A stretch of 64,000 nucleotides of DNA, taken from an uncultured bacterium. GTDB taxonomy: Bacteria; Krumholzibacteriota; Krumholzibacteriia; LZORAL124-64-63. The stretch covers positions 248,001-312,000 of the forward strand of contig CALMJK010000005.1 of NCBI GenBank assembly GCA_937864225.1, read 5' to 3'. Positions 25,523 through 34,818 of the stretch are shown piece after piece. Position 1 is the stretch's first letter; the number at the start of each line of letters is the position of its first letter. The position numbers and the translations under genes are program-made. The notes beneath the pieces are model-generated. The model was not told where the DNA came from. It saw only the letters and a program-made list of their open reading frames with translations, and made no database searches.

Positions 25523-26262
25523 GGATCTCGGCCGCGATCATCACGCACAACGCCGTCGGTCAAGGATTGGAACGCTGTCTGGCCTCGCTGTCCGGCCTGG
25601 ACGAAGTCGTCGTGTTCGACCAAGGGAGCGACGACGGGACCGTGCAGCTTTGCGAGCGGTTTGGCGCGCGGGTGTATCGCGGCGATTGGGAGGGTTTCGG
25701 ACGCACCAAGCAGGCGGCGGTCATGAAGACGCGCAACCGCTGGGTGCTGAGCATCGACGCCGACGAGGAGATCACCCCGGAATTGAAGGCGGCCATCCTG
25801 GCGCTCGGCGACGCGCCGGAGTGCGCCGCCTACGCGGTGAACCGGTTGTCGAGTTTTCTGGGGCGCTGGATGCGGCACTGCGGCTGGCACCCGGACTGGG
25901 TCGTGCGCCTGTTCGACAAGGAACGGGCGCGTTTCAACGAGAAGACGGTGCACGAAGAGATCGTCGTTCAGGGCGCGACGGGCCGCCTCGATGGCCTGCT
26001 GCGCCACCACGCCTACGACACCATGGAACAGTATGTCGCGAAACTGAACCGCTACACGACGTTGGCGGCCGGCGAGGCGCTGGACAGACGCGAAAGGACC
26101 ACGCTGCCCGGCGCGGTCCTGCGCGCCAAGGCCACCTTCGCTCGCATGTACTTCCTGCAGCGCGGCTTTCTGGACGGTTGGCACGGCTTGGTGCTCTGCT
26201 TGTGCTCATCTTTCTACGTCCTGACCAAGTACCTGAAGATCTGGCGGGCGGGGCGGCCGTGA
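25519..26262 (+). CDS. Family-2 glycosyltransferase (WaaE/KdtX-like)
   Basis: A 247-residue GT2 enzyme resembling the LPS core beta-1,4-glucosyltransferase group (WaaE/KdtX). It has SAAIITHNAVGQGLERCLASL, VVVFDQGSDDGT, SIDADEEITPEL (DxD) and KTVHEEI, with a hydrophobic C-terminal segment (about 222-238). It probably adds a sugar to the heptose region of lipid A core at the cytoplasmic membrane. The TTG start at 25519 overlaps the upstream stop, and the stop overlaps the next start as GTGA, which supports both boundaries. Confidence 0.88.
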   Translation: MRISAAIITHNAVGQGLERCLASLSGLDEVVVFDQGSDDGTVQLCERFGARVYRGDWEGFGRTKQAAVMKTRNRWVLSIDADEEITPELKAAILALGDAPECAAYAVNRLSSFLGRWMRHCGWHPDWVVRLFDKERARFNEKTVHEEIVVQGATGRLDGLLRHHAYDTMEQYVAKLNRYTTLAAGEALDRRERTTLPGAVLRAKATFARMYFLQRGFLDGWHGLVLCLCSSFYVLTKYLKIWRAGRP

Positions 26263-27284
26263 AGGTGCTCGTTGCGCGGACAGACCGGCTGGGCGACGTC
26301 GTGCTGTCGCTGCCGGCCATCGCGTGGCTGAAGGCGCGGCGCCCAGAGTGGCAGCTGCACGCGCTGGTGGCCGCGGGCAGCGTGCCGCTCGTCGAGCACG
26401 ATCCGCACCTGGCGGCGGTCCGCGTCTGGCCCGACGACGCGGCTGGATTGGCGGACGAGCGCTACGATGCGGCCCTGCTGCTGCTTTATGACCGCGAACT
26501 CGCGGTGCGCCTGAGGGCGCTGGGAATCCGCAAGCGCGTCGGTCCGCTGTCGAAGTGGTCGAGCTGGGCGCTCCTGAACCGGGGCGTGTGGCAGCGACGT
26601 TCGCACGCCGCCCGGCACGAGCGCGACCTGAACGGCGAGCTCGCGCGGCGTCTGGCCGGGGGCGCGGGTGGCGAGTGGCCCGCGCCGCGCCTGCACCTGT
26701 CCGTGGCGCAGCACGAACTCGGCGCCGCCTTTCGCCGGCGAGCGGCGCCGGAGGCGGCGTGCGTTGTTTTCGTGCATCCGGGCTCGCGCGGGTCGTCGCT
26801 GACCTGGCCGCCGCGGCATTTCGGCGTCCTCGCCCGCCGGCTCGCCAGCCGAGCCGGTTGGCGCGTCTTCATGACGGGCGGCGAAGCGGACGCGCCGGCG
26901 GTCGCGGCGGCCGCCGCGACCGCCGGCCCCGCGGTCGAAGTGCTGGCCGCGCGCTACGAGCTGAGGGAATTCCTGGGCGTGCTCTCGGGCGGAGATCTGC
27001 TGGTCGGTCCGAGCACCGGACCGCTGCACGCGGCGGCGGCCCTGGGTCTGGCCGCGGTCGGGGTCTATTCGCCGGTGCCGGTCCAGAGCATGCGGCGGTG
27101 GGGTCCGCTGGGTCCCCACGCGACGGCGCTGGCGCCGCACGTGCGCTGCCCGGGACGCCTGGAATGCCTGGGGGAGCGCTGCGGTCTGTGGAACTGCGTG
27201 GAAACGGTGGGCGTGGACGAGGTGGAGCAGGCGGCGGTCGCGGCGGTCGGCGCGCGCGCGGCCGAAAGGGGAGAGCGAACGTGA
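26259..27284 (+). CDS. Heptosyltransferase-like family-9 glycosyltransferase
   Basis: A 341-residue GT9 protein of the WaaC/WaaF/WaaQ type, which transfers ADP-heptose in LPS inner-core assembly. The N-terminal motif VKVLVARTDRLGDVVLSLPAI, FVHPGSRGSSLTWPPRHF near residue 170 and LLVGPSTGPLHAAAALGLAAVGVYSP near 245 are diagnostic. Two late cysteines in RLECLGERCGLWNCVE recall other GT9 members. The GTG start is fixed by GTGA overlap with the upstream gene, and the stop overlaps the next GTG. It supports an LPS-producing outer membrane. Confidence 0.9.
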   Translation: MKVLVARTDRLGDVVLSLPAIAWLKARRPEWQLHALVAAGSVPLVEHDPHLAAVRVWPDDAAGLADERYDAALLLLYDRELAVRLRALGIRKRVGPLSKWSSWALLNRGVWQRRSHAARHERDLNGELARRLAGGAGGEWPAPRLHLSVAQHELGAAFRRRAAPEAACVVFVHPGSRGSSLTWPPRHFGVLARRLASRAGWRVFMTGGEADAPAVAAAAATAGPAVEVLAARYELREFLGVLSGGDLLVGPSTGPLHAAAALGLAAVGVYSPVPVQSMRRWGPLGPHATALAPHVRCPGRLECLGERCGLWNCVETVGVDEVEQAAVAAVGARAAERGERT

Positions 27285-28453
27285 GCGACGAGCAGGCGAC
27301 ACGAATTCGCCGGCGACGCGCGCGACCCGCAGTGGCCCTGGCGACGGTCGCCCTGGCGGTGGCGTCGGCGCTGACCGCCGCCGCGGTCGAGCCGCCGCGC
27401 GACGTGGTCGAGCTGCAGGCGCGCCTGTTGGCGGGGACGCGCGCGGCGCTGGCGCGGGCGGAAGCGGACGGCGCCAAGAACAACTTGCCAACGCTGCGCG
27501 CCGAAGTGTCGGCGGCCCTGGCGGAGTTGCAGGCGCGCATCGCGCTCGACCCGGCGGGAGCGAAGGCCGGCGCGCTCGCCGGGCAACTGCAGGCGGTTGA
27601 GGCGAAGGCGCTGCGCCTGGCCAGCCACGCCCGCCTGGTGGACGGGTTGCGACGTCAGAAGAAGCAATGGGAAGCCGTGATCGCCGTGTACGAGCGGGAT
27701 CTGGGCGCGGCGGCGCGTGCGGCGGGCGTGACGCCGCCCGCCGATCTGGGGGGAACCGATTTGGCGCGCGCCCTGGTGGATTCGCTGGGGAGCCGCCGGC
27801 TGCGTTGCCAGGGGCTCGCCGATTCCCTGCTCGCCGAGCGCCGTCTCGAGAGCGAGACGCTGCAGCTCGAGCTGGCGGAACGCGACTCGACGTTGTCGGT
27901 CATGCAGCGACGCCTGAGCGACATGCAGCAGAATCTCTGGGAAATGGAGCTGAAAGCCGGCATCGCGATGGCAGACCGCGCCGCGGTGGAGGCGCGCCTG
28001 CGGCGCCAGAGGGAGCGAGCCGAAACGATCCGCCGGCTGGCCGACGAGTTCGGGCGCGAGAAGGGGGAGATCGCGCTCACCGCCGACGGCGCCGTGGTCC
28101 TGCGGCTGCCCGCGCTCGCTTTCGGCCCCAACGAGACCGACGTGACGCCCGCCATGGAGCCGGCCCTGGCCCAGCTGACCGCGGCGATCGTCGCGTTGAA
28201 CGGCCTGGGCGCGCGCGTCGAGGGGCACACCGACAACACCGGCAGCCGAGCCACCAATCGCCGGCTGGCCCAGGCGCGGGCCGAGGCCGTGGGCGCGGTG
28301 CTGCGCGAGCGGCTCGGCTGGCCGCCGGCGGCCATCGAGGCGCTGGGCGTGGGGCAGGACCGGCCGATCGCGCACAACACGACCGCCGCGGGGCGCGCCC
28401 GCAACCGCCGCATCGACGTGATCGTCCCGGCGCCGCCGGATCTGGCGCCGTGA
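27281..28453 (+). CDS. OmpA-family peptidoglycan-binding protein with coiled coil
   Basis: A 390-residue envelope protein. It has an N-terminal membrane or signal segment (about residues 18-36), a long Ala/Glu/Arg-rich helical region (about 40-270) with coiled-coil character, and a C-terminal OmpA/Pal domain. That domain includes LAFGPNETDVTPAMEPAL, VEGHTDNTGSRATNRRLAQARAEAV and GRARNRRIDVIV; the Asp and Arg that hold diaminopimelate are in the TDN and NRR motifs. It probably tethers the envelope to peptidoglycan. The GTG at 27281 overlaps the heptosyltransferase stop. Confidence 0.88.
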   Translation: MSDEQATRIRRRRARPAVALATVALAVASALTAAAVEPPRDVVELQARLLAGTRAALARAEADGAKNNLPTLRAEVSAALAELQARIALDPAGAKAGALAGQLQAVEAKALRLASHARLVDGLRRQKKQWEAVIAVYERDLGAAARAAGVTPPADLGGTDLARALVDSLGSRRLRCQGLADSLLAERRLESETLQLELAERDSTLSVMQRRLSDMQQNLWEMELKAGIAMADRAAVEARLRRQRERAETIRRLADEFGREKGEIALTADGAVVLRLPALAFGPNETDVTPAMEPALAQLTAAIVALNGLGARVEGHTDNTGSRATNRRLAQARAEAVGAVLRERLGWPPAAIEALGVGQDRPIAHNTTAAGRARNRRIDVIVPAPPDLAP

Positions 28454-29112
28454 ACGCCCCGCCGGGGGCGAGACCGCGTCTGCTCTGGACCGTCGCGTTC
28501 GCCGCGGCCTTCGGCTGGGTCGAAGCCGCGGTGGTCGTGTACCTGCGCCGTCTGGTCTACCCCGACGGATTCGTTTTTCCGCTGCGGCCGCTAGACGCCG
28601 AGCTGCTGCGCGTGGAGGCCGCGCGCGAGTTCGCGACGATCGTCATGCTCGTTGCCGTGGCCGCCCTGGCGGGTCGAAGGCGATGGGAACGGTTCGGGTT
28701 CTTCCTGGCTGGGTTCGGCACGTGGGATCTGGCCTACTACTTGGGCCTGAAGGTCGCGATCGGCTGGCCCGCCGGCTGGGCGGATCCGGACATCCTGTTC
28801 CTGTTGCCGGTGCCGTGGGTGGGGCCCGTCTACGCGCCGTTCTCCATCGCGGCGCTCATGGTCGTTTCCGGCGCGGCGGTCGTGAAGCGCGCGGCGGACG
28901 GGCGGCGGCTGCGCGCCGGGCCTTCGTGCTGGCTGCTGGCGACGGCGGGCTGCGCCGTGCTGCTCTGGTCGTTCATGCGAGACCAGGATGCCGGGCTGCG
29001 CGGCGCGATGCCCTCGACGTATCCGGTCTGGGCCCTGGCGCTGGGAGACGCGCTGCTGGCGGCGGCGGCTTGGCGCTTCTTGCGCGGCAATCAGACCGTC
29101 GCGCGCAGCTGA
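28450..29112 (+). CDS. Hypothetical polytopic membrane protein
   Basis: A 220-residue inner-membrane protein with about six hydrophobic segments, including TVAFAAAFGWVEAAVVVYLR at the start and a WDLAYYLGLKVAIGWP loop. I recognise no family or catalytic motif. It is the last gene of the coupled run (GTGA overlap with the OmpA gene), so an envelope role is likely. It ends 19 bases before a convergent gene, with no visible terminator between them. Confidence 0.8.
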   Translation: MNAPPGARPRLLWTVAFAAAFGWVEAAVVVYLRRLVYPDGFVFPLRPLDAELLRVEAAREFATIVMLVAVAALAGRRRWERFGFFLAGFGTWDLAYYLGLKVAIGWPAGWADPDILFLLPVPWVGPVYAPFSIAALMVVSGAAVVKRAADGRRLRAGPSCWLLATAGCAVLLWSFMRDQDAGLRGAMPSTYPVWALALGDALLAAAAWRFLRGNQTVARS

Positions 29113-29131
29113 GGACGCGTCTTCTTGTCGG

Positions 29132-30394
29132 TCACTCGCCGATGCGGGGCGGGGTGTACAAACCGCAGCTGCTGACGACCTCGGCGTAAGGGCCGTCCCA
29201 GCTGCGGGCGAAGAGCGCGCCCAGCGCGACCGACACGCCGTTGTGCGAACGTCCGCGCACGAGCAGGCTCACATTGCGCGACGAGTGGAAATAGTCGCGC
29301 GAGCCGTTAGCGGTGCCGATCCAGCAGGCGCGGTCGTCGGCCAGCAGGTACTTGCAGTGCTCCACCCGGGCGTAGGGGATGTGCCCTGCCGCGGCCGGGG
29401 GGATGTTCGTGAAGCGCACGGCCACGTTGGGCGCCGCGGCCAGGCTGAGGATCCACGGCAGCGAGGATTGCCGCTTGGCCCAGTTCGACAGCAGGATCTG
29501 CACGCGCACGCCGCGGGCGGCGGCGCGGCGCAACGCCGCGTCGAGGTCATCCCAATAGCCGCCGCCTGATTCGGAAGGATCGTAGGAGAGAAGCTGCAGG
29601 CGCACGCTGGCGTGGGCCGAGTCGATCATGGCCTCGAGCAGCGGCCAGTCCCACGGCACGCCGGCCGGCAGCGCCCGCGCCGGACTGGCGGCCAGCAGCG
29701 CGCTGACGGTGTCGCCTGCCGCCGTGACCAGACTGTCGGCACAGGCGGCCGGCGTGGCTGCCACGGGCTCCGCCTCGCCAGCCGCCAGCGCCCAGTCGAG
29801 CGCGAAGATACGCTCGATCGCCTCGGCTAGGCGCGCGCTGCGCACCCGCACTCCCGCCTCGCGGATGTGCGCGAGCGCCCGCCAATCCCAGTTCTGGCTG
29901 CCCAGGAAGAACTCGGTTCCATCCACGACGAAGAGCTTCGCGTGCTGCACGCCGCCCCAAAGCGTGCGCGCGTCCAGCTTCCGGCGCTGCGCGCCGGGCA
30001 GCGCGCCGATACGGGCGCCGATCTCGGGGTATGTCCGGTCGAATCCCGCGTCTTGCAGGGCGCGCACGCGCACGCCACGCCGCGCGGCCGCCTCCACCGC
30101 GGCGAGCGTGCGGTCGAGAGCATCGTCCTGTCCGGGGTTTTCGCTGAAGTAGAAAACCTCGATGTCGAGAGTCTGCGTGGCGGAGGCGATCATGTCCGGC
30201 CAGACATCGGCGGCTTGGCGCAGGTCGGGCAGATCGAGCAGCGTTTCGGCGGGAAAGCTCTCGACCACTTCGATTTCGCCGCGACCAGCAAGCGTCCCGA
30301 AGGCCGCGGCCGGTGCCGGCGTCAAGGCCAAAAGCGCGCAGGCCAGCACCGCGCGCGAAACTGTCCGCCCGGCCAAAGGCGTCGCATTCGGCAT
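29132..30394 (-). CDS. Exported phospholipase D-like protein
   Basis: A 420-residue protein with a signal peptide (about residues 1-31, ending APAAA) and two HKD motifs: HAKLFVVDGTEFFLGSQNWD (about 194-213) and HCKYLLADDRACWIGTANGS (about 364-383). Both keep His, Lys and Asp, so one active site can form. Substrates in this superfamily include phospholipids, cardiolipin precursors and nucleic acids; export argues for a periplasmic or secreted phosphodiesterase. It resembles bacterial secreted PLD-type proteins more than cardiolipin synthases, which have N-terminal spans. The ATG at 30394 follows AAGGAG. Confidence 0.88.
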   Translation of the reverse strand: MPNATPLAGRTVSRAVLACALLALTPAPAAAFGTLAGRGEIEVVESFPAETLLDLPDLRQAADVWPDMIASATQTLDIEVFYFSENPGQDDALDRTLAAVEAAARRGVRVRALQDAGFDRTYPEIGARIGALPGAQRRKLDARTLWGGVQHAKLFVVDGTEFFLGSQNWDWRALAHIREAGVRVRSARLAEAIERIFALDWALAAGEAEPVAATPAACADSLVTAAGDTVSALLAASPARALPAGVPWDWPLLEAMIDSAHASVRLQLLSYDPSESGGGYWDDLDAALRRAAARGVRVQILLSNWAKRQSSLPWILSLAAAPNVAVRFTNIPPAAAGHIPYARVEHCKYLLADDRACWIGTANGSRDYFHSSRNVSLLVRGRSHNGVSVALGALFARSWDGPYAEVVSSCGLYTPPRIGE

Positions 30395-30566
30395 GCTTTG
30401 CGTCTCCTTCCGGAAGGCGAGGTTAGCATGGCCCATCTCATCGTCAAGGAGTGGCGAAGGAGCGCCGGTCTCAAGGCCGGGTCTGGCGTACGCGCGGTTT
30501 TTAGTGCACAATGAGCAGTCGCCCGCGGGGCGGGCGGCCACCGCACAGGTCCATAGGAGGAGCGGC

Positions 30567-32231
30567 ATGTCGTCTGTTGAAAATCGCAAGGCTCAGACCT
30601 ATTCCGTCTCGCCGGCCGGCGAGAAGTTTCCTCTGCCCGGCGCGGCGGAGCATGCCGCCGAATTCGCGCGGCTGTCGGCGCTGGTCCGCGAGCAGCGGGC
30701 GCTGGGCCGCGAGATCGTGGTGGTCATGGGGGTCGGCTTCGTGGGCGCCGTCATGGCCGCGGTTTGCGCCGATTCGGTGGACGCGCAAGGCAAGCCGGGC
30801 AAATTCGTCATCGGCATGCAGCGCCCGAGCGCGCGCAGTTTCTGGAAGATTCCCCTGCTCAACCGGGGCGAGCCGCCGGTGAGCGCCGAGGATCCCGAGG
30901 TTGCCAGGATCATCCGCGCCACCGTGCTCGAAAAGAAGACTCTTTGCGCGACATACACCTACGATGTCCTGACGATGGCCGATTGCGTCGTCGTGGACGT
31001 GCAGTGCGACTACCTCAAGAACGACCTGGGCGACGTGCGCACCGGCCGCGTGGACATGGCGGCGCTGGAAGACGCTTTTCACGTTATAGGCGAGCGAATC
31101 CCGCCGCAGTGCCTAGTGCTGATCGAAACGACGGTGGCGCCCGGAACGACCGAGCAGATCGCATATCCGATCTTGAAGAAATGCTTCCGGGCGCGGGGCA
31201 TCGACGGCGAGCCGCTCGTCGCCCACAGCTATGAGCGGGTGATGCCTGGCAAGAATTATGTCGCGAGCATCCGCGATTTCTGGCGAGTCTGCAGCGGCGT
31301 CAACTGCGAGTCCCGCGGCCGGGTGGAGAAGTTCCTGCGCGAGGTGCTCAACACGAGGGATTTCCCCCTCACGGTGCTGGACCGGCCGATCGAGTCCGAG
31401 ACCGCCAAGATCGTCGAGAACAGCTTCCGCGCGACCTTGCTCGCCTTCATGGACGAGTGGAGCCTGTTCGCCGAGCGCAACGGGGTCGATCTCCAGAAAG
31501 TGATCCAGGCCGTGAAGATGCGCCCGACGCACTCGAACATCATGTTTCCCGGCCCCGGCATCGGCGGCTACTGCCTGCCCAAGGACGGGGGTCTCGGCCT
31601 TTGGGCTTACCGGCACATTCACGGCTGGAACGACGAAATCTTCCTGATGACCGGTGCGGCCATCGACATCAACGACACGCGGCCGCTGCACGCCGCCGAA
31701 CTCGTCCGCGACGCGTTGCGCAACATGGGACGGCCGGTGGCGATGGCCGAGGTGCTCGTGCTCGGCGCGAGCTACCGCGAGGACGTGGGCGACACTCGTT
31801 ACAGCGGTTCCGAGTTGCTGGTGCGCAAGTTGACAGAGATGGGGGCCGAGATCCGCGTGCACGACCCCTATGTGGAAACCTGGTGGGAGTTCGCGCAACA
31901 GGAGAGCTACCCGGCGCCGGGGCGCAGTCTGGCGCGCTTCTTCCGCAATCAGGAAAAGCTGAGCGAGTTGACCGTGCAGAAAGATCTGGCCCGCGCCCTC
32001 GACGGCTGCGACGCCGTCGTGCTGGCCGCCCGGCACGGGGCGTACCTGGACCTGGATCCCCATCAGGTGGTCAAGATGGCAGGTGGCCCCGTGGCGGTCG
32101 TGGACTGCTTCTGCCTGCTCGACGACGCGAAGATCCGCAGGTACTTCGAGTTGGGTTGCGAAGTCAAGGGCCTGGGTCGTGGCCACGTGAAGCGGATCAA
32201 GGACGCCGTGCGGGAGGCGCGGCCGGCTTGA
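30567..32231 (+). CDS. Nucleotide-sugar dehydrogenase (UDP-glucose/GDP-mannose family)
   Basis: A 554-residue NAD-dependent enzyme that oxidises a UDP- or GDP-sugar to the uronic acid, supplying polysaccharide precursors. The nucleotide fold motif is GVGFVGAVMAAVCAD (about residues 56-70). IETTVAPGTTEQ lies near 190, and the catalytic cysteine is in PGIGGYCLPKDGG (about 333-345). DTRYSGSELL marks the C-terminal domain. At 554 residues it is over 100 longer than typical members, with extra N-terminal (about 45) and central segments. The ATG follows AGGAGGAG. Exact sugar is not determinable. Confidence 0.88.
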   Translation: MSSVENRKAQTYSVSPAGEKFPLPGAAEHAAEFARLSALVREQRALGREIVVVMGVGFVGAVMAAVCADSVDAQGKPGKFVIGMQRPSARSFWKIPLLNRGEPPVSAEDPEVARIIRATVLEKKTLCATYTYDVLTMADCVVVDVQCDYLKNDLGDVRTGRVDMAALEDAFHVIGERIPPQCLVLIETTVAPGTTEQIAYPILKKCFRARGIDGEPLVAHSYERVMPGKNYVASIRDFWRVCSGVNCESRGRVEKFLREVLNTRDFPLTVLDRPIESETAKIVENSFRATLLAFMDEWSLFAERNGVDLQKVIQAVKMRPTHSNIMFPGPGIGGYCLPKDGGLGLWAYRHIHGWNDEIFLMTGAAIDINDTRPLHAAELVRDALRNMGRPVAMAEVLVLGASYREDVGDTRYSGSELLVRKLTEMGAEIRVHDPYVETWWEFAQQESYPAPGRSLARFFRNQEKLSELTVQKDLARALDGCDAVVLAARHGAYLDLDPHQVVKMAGGPVAVVDCFCLLDDAKIRRYFELGCEVKGLGRGHVKRIKDAVREARPA

Positions 32232-32355
32232 GCCGGTCCCGTCGAGCGCGCGTGTCGAATGCCGCGCGCGCGAAAGCGGCCTTCCGCGCGTGACGGGCCC
32301 GCGGCACCGCCTGGCGTCGCGGGGATGTGCTCCGTGCGCGGCCAGAAGCGGCGCG

Positions 32356-34701
32356 CTAGGCGCTTTCGGCGGCCTTGAGCATGTCGCGCAGGCGTTTCAT
32401 GCGCGAGCCGTGATCGCGCGCGAAGCGGATCACGCCCGCGGCGATGTGCTCGGGATCCAGGTGCGCCTCCGTCATGATCTCGTCGATGGACCCTCCCGTA
32501 CGCCAACGATTGTCGAAGTCGCTGGAGAGCGCGTACTCCGCGGCCAGGGGATTGAACTCCCAGTCATACATCAGGCGGCGGGCCCGGTTCGTGAGGTACG
32601 TGCTGTTGAGACGATCGCCGGGCGTGAGCACCCGCATCCGATAATCCTCGGGCTGCATCGCGAAGAGCTGAGGGCACGGGGCTGCGACGATCTTCACGTT
32701 GATTCCGGCCTCGTCGATGGCGGGGAGCGCGCGGATCAGGTTGTAGGTCGACATCGTGCCCTGCACGATGATCACGCCCTGCTTGGGCTTGCGCGGCGCG
32801 TAGTCACGCAGGACGTAGGCCCCCTTCGCCGCCTCGAAGTGGTGGGCGAGCCCCAGCGCGTCGCGGTCGGGGATCTCGATCGGCGGCCTGGTCAGATGCA
32901 AGGCGACGATGGGACGGTCCATGGCCAGCGCGGTGGCCAGCAGGACCGGCACCTCGTTGTACTCCCACGGGTGGAGGTCGATGACCTGCCCGTCCGGGAA
33001 GAGCTGCGTCACGCCCGGCGCGAAGACGCCGAAGTGCGTGCGGCTGTCCTCGGCGGTTTCCGGCCCCGAGTGGCCGGCGACCCAGATCACCTTGCCGACC
33101 TTCCAGTCGCAATCCTGGCTCATCTGGCTGAACAGGCGCATCGGGCCGTATTTCAGGTACGAGAACGAGCCGTACGTGGAGCAAGCCGTGTAGAAGCCGT
33201 TGAATTCCTTTTCCGGCTCAGAGGAGAGGTTGACCGCCGCCGCGCCCACGCAGATGCCGGCATTGGCGAACTCCGTGATCTCCTGGGGCAGGACGGTGCC
33301 GGCCGGGTTCTTCTCGCGGTCGAACCAACCCCAGCCCGGCAGATCGTCGTAATCCTTGCCGAAGCCCGAGATGTTGGTGGAATCGGCCAGGTCGGCCGAG
33401 CACACCAGAAACAGCGGCCGGCCGTAGTTCTTGCGGCACCAACCGTTGACCCAGGAGCCCCAGCGGGCCAGGGCGGCGCGATTCGGCTGGCTCGCGCCGG
33501 GCTTCGCCCACATGGAGTCCGGGTACGACCGGAAATCGAACAGCTGGGGATCCTTCAGCGGGTTCTTCGCCTCCGGCAGGACGAAGGTCTTCACTTCGCG
33601 CGGGACCATCTCGCCCAGTTCGATCAGGCGGTTCGCGAGGTACTCGCACGTGTCGCTCTTGCGCAGCACGTCCAGCGCCACGTTGTGGTTGGCCGCGGCC
33701 TGCTTCAGGAGGTCGTCGCGCCCCGACGGCGCCGGCTGGTCCGTGCCGATCCATTCCACGCCGTACTTGGCGGCGAAATCCCGCCGGCAACGCCAGAACT
33801 GCTCGCTGTTCAACTTGTGCGGCGTGCCGTGGCTCTTGTTGTCGAAGAGATGGTACTCCCGCCCCTTGCGCGTGCGTCCGTAGAGCACTCCCGGGCGCAG
33901 CGCGGGATTGTCTCCGGCCACCATGTCCAGCATGGCGCGGGTGACGTCGTCCCAGAGATTGCCGTCCTTGGCTTCGTGCACGTGCCAGCCGTAGGAGGCG
34001 AACCAGTCGCGCGGCGTCCCGTGCACGACCGACGAGATCGGCTGGTCGTCGATGCCGAAATCGTTCCAGTCGATGACGAAGAAGAGGTTGTCGAGGCCGA
34101 GCCCGTAGGCGGAATTCTTGGTTTCGTGATGGCACCCGGCGGTGTGACCGCCCTCGCCCTCCATGGCGAACACGCGCACGTCGCCCGCGCCGGCGCGCTT
34201 GAGCGCCAGGGCCTCGCCGGCCGCGCAGGGGGCGCCGTGTCCGCTGGGGCCGGTGTTGAACTTCGCGAAGAGGTTCTTGCCCTCCATCTCGACGTGGCCA
34301 GGCAGACCCTTGTTCCGGCGGAAGGTGAGCAGATCCTCCCAGGTGAGCTGTCGCCGCGGACCGCCGGGCACGACGTACTTCGCGTCACCCGTGCGCTGGT
34401 GCATCGTGCGCAGGGCCTCGTTGAAGACCGTCAGCGTCGCGTAGACCAGGGGCGCGGTGTGGCCGGCGATGAGCACGAAACGATCCCCGAAACGCTTCTC
34501 GGGGTGGCGAATGTCCCAGCGCATCGCGCCCGACAGGAGCGTCGTGACCATGAAGTGGACCTTCGAACGGCTGCCCCCCGGGTGGCCGCTCTGCCGGTAA
34601 TTGAGCATGAGGTCGATCTGCTGGTCGATGACGTCCTTGATCACCTCCCAGTGCCGGAAATTCTTGGCCTGCTCCTGGTAAAGCTTGGTGACGTCGGACA
34701 C
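32356..34701 (-). CDS. Transketolase-like thiamine diphosphate enzyme
   Basis: A 781-residue thiamine-diphosphate enzyme. The first domain has SGHPGGSRSKVHFMVTTLLSGAMRWD (about residues 38-63), GDRFVLIAGHTAPL, and a cofactor motif GDVRVFAMEGEGGHTAG...LFFVIDWNDFG (about 171-210). The pyrimidine-binding domain has SADLADSTNISGF and GHSGPETAEDSRTH. The order matches transketolase, but at 781 residues it is over 100 longer than classical enzymes (about 660), and the standard GDG is GEG. A family of long transketolase-like enzymes exists; substrate may differ from standard pentose-phosphate sugars. The GTG at 34701 follows GAGGAGA. Confidence 0.82.
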   Translation of the reverse strand: MSDVTKLYQEQAKNFRHWEVIKDVIDQQIDLMLNYRQSGHPGGSRSKVHFMVTTLLSGAMRWDIRHPEKRFGDRFVLIAGHTAPLVYATLTVFNEALRTMHQRTGDAKYVVPGGPRRQLTWEDLLTFRRNKGLPGHVEMEGKNLFAKFNTGPSGHGAPCAAGEALALKRAGAGDVRVFAMEGEGGHTAGCHHETKNSAYGLGLDNLFFVIDWNDFGIDDQPISSVVHGTPRDWFASYGWHVHEAKDGNLWDDVTRAMLDMVAGDNPALRPGVLYGRTRKGREYHLFDNKSHGTPHKLNSEQFWRCRRDFAAKYGVEWIGTDQPAPSGRDDLLKQAAANHNVALDVLRKSDTCEYLANRLIELGEMVPREVKTFVLPEAKNPLKDPQLFDFRSYPDSMWAKPGASQPNRAALARWGSWVNGWCRKNYGRPLFLVCSADLADSTNISGFGKDYDDLPGWGWFDREKNPAGTVLPQEITEFANAGICVGAAAVNLSSEPEKEFNGFYTACSTYGSFSYLKYGPMRLFSQMSQDCDWKVGKVIWVAGHSGPETAEDSRTHFGVFAPGVTQLFPDGQVIDLHPWEYNEVPVLLATALAMDRPIVALHLTRPPIEIPDRDALGLAHHFEAAKGAYVLRDYAPRKPKQGVIIVQGTMSTYNLIRALPAIDEAGINVKIVAAPCPQLFAMQPEDYRMRVLTPGDRLNSTYLTNRARRLMYDWEFNPLAAEYALSSDFDNRWRTGGSIDEIMTEAHLDPEHIAAGVIRFARDHGSRMKRLRDMLKAAESA

Positions 34702-34818
34702 GGCGGTCTCCTCTCGCGACAACCCCGGCACCCCCGGTCGGGGGCGAATCTCTGCGCAGCTTCAAAAATGGCAGCCGCGGGGGCATTGGGCAAGGTCTTG
34801 CCCGTGGCGCCACGCGGG

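Noticed and set aside
34726-34803. Short hairpins between the exonuclease and transketolase-like genes (around CCCCCGGTCGGGGG and GGGCAAGGTCTTGCCC)
   Set aside because: They have tiny loops and no U-tract in the direction of the upstream gene, so I do not call a terminator.
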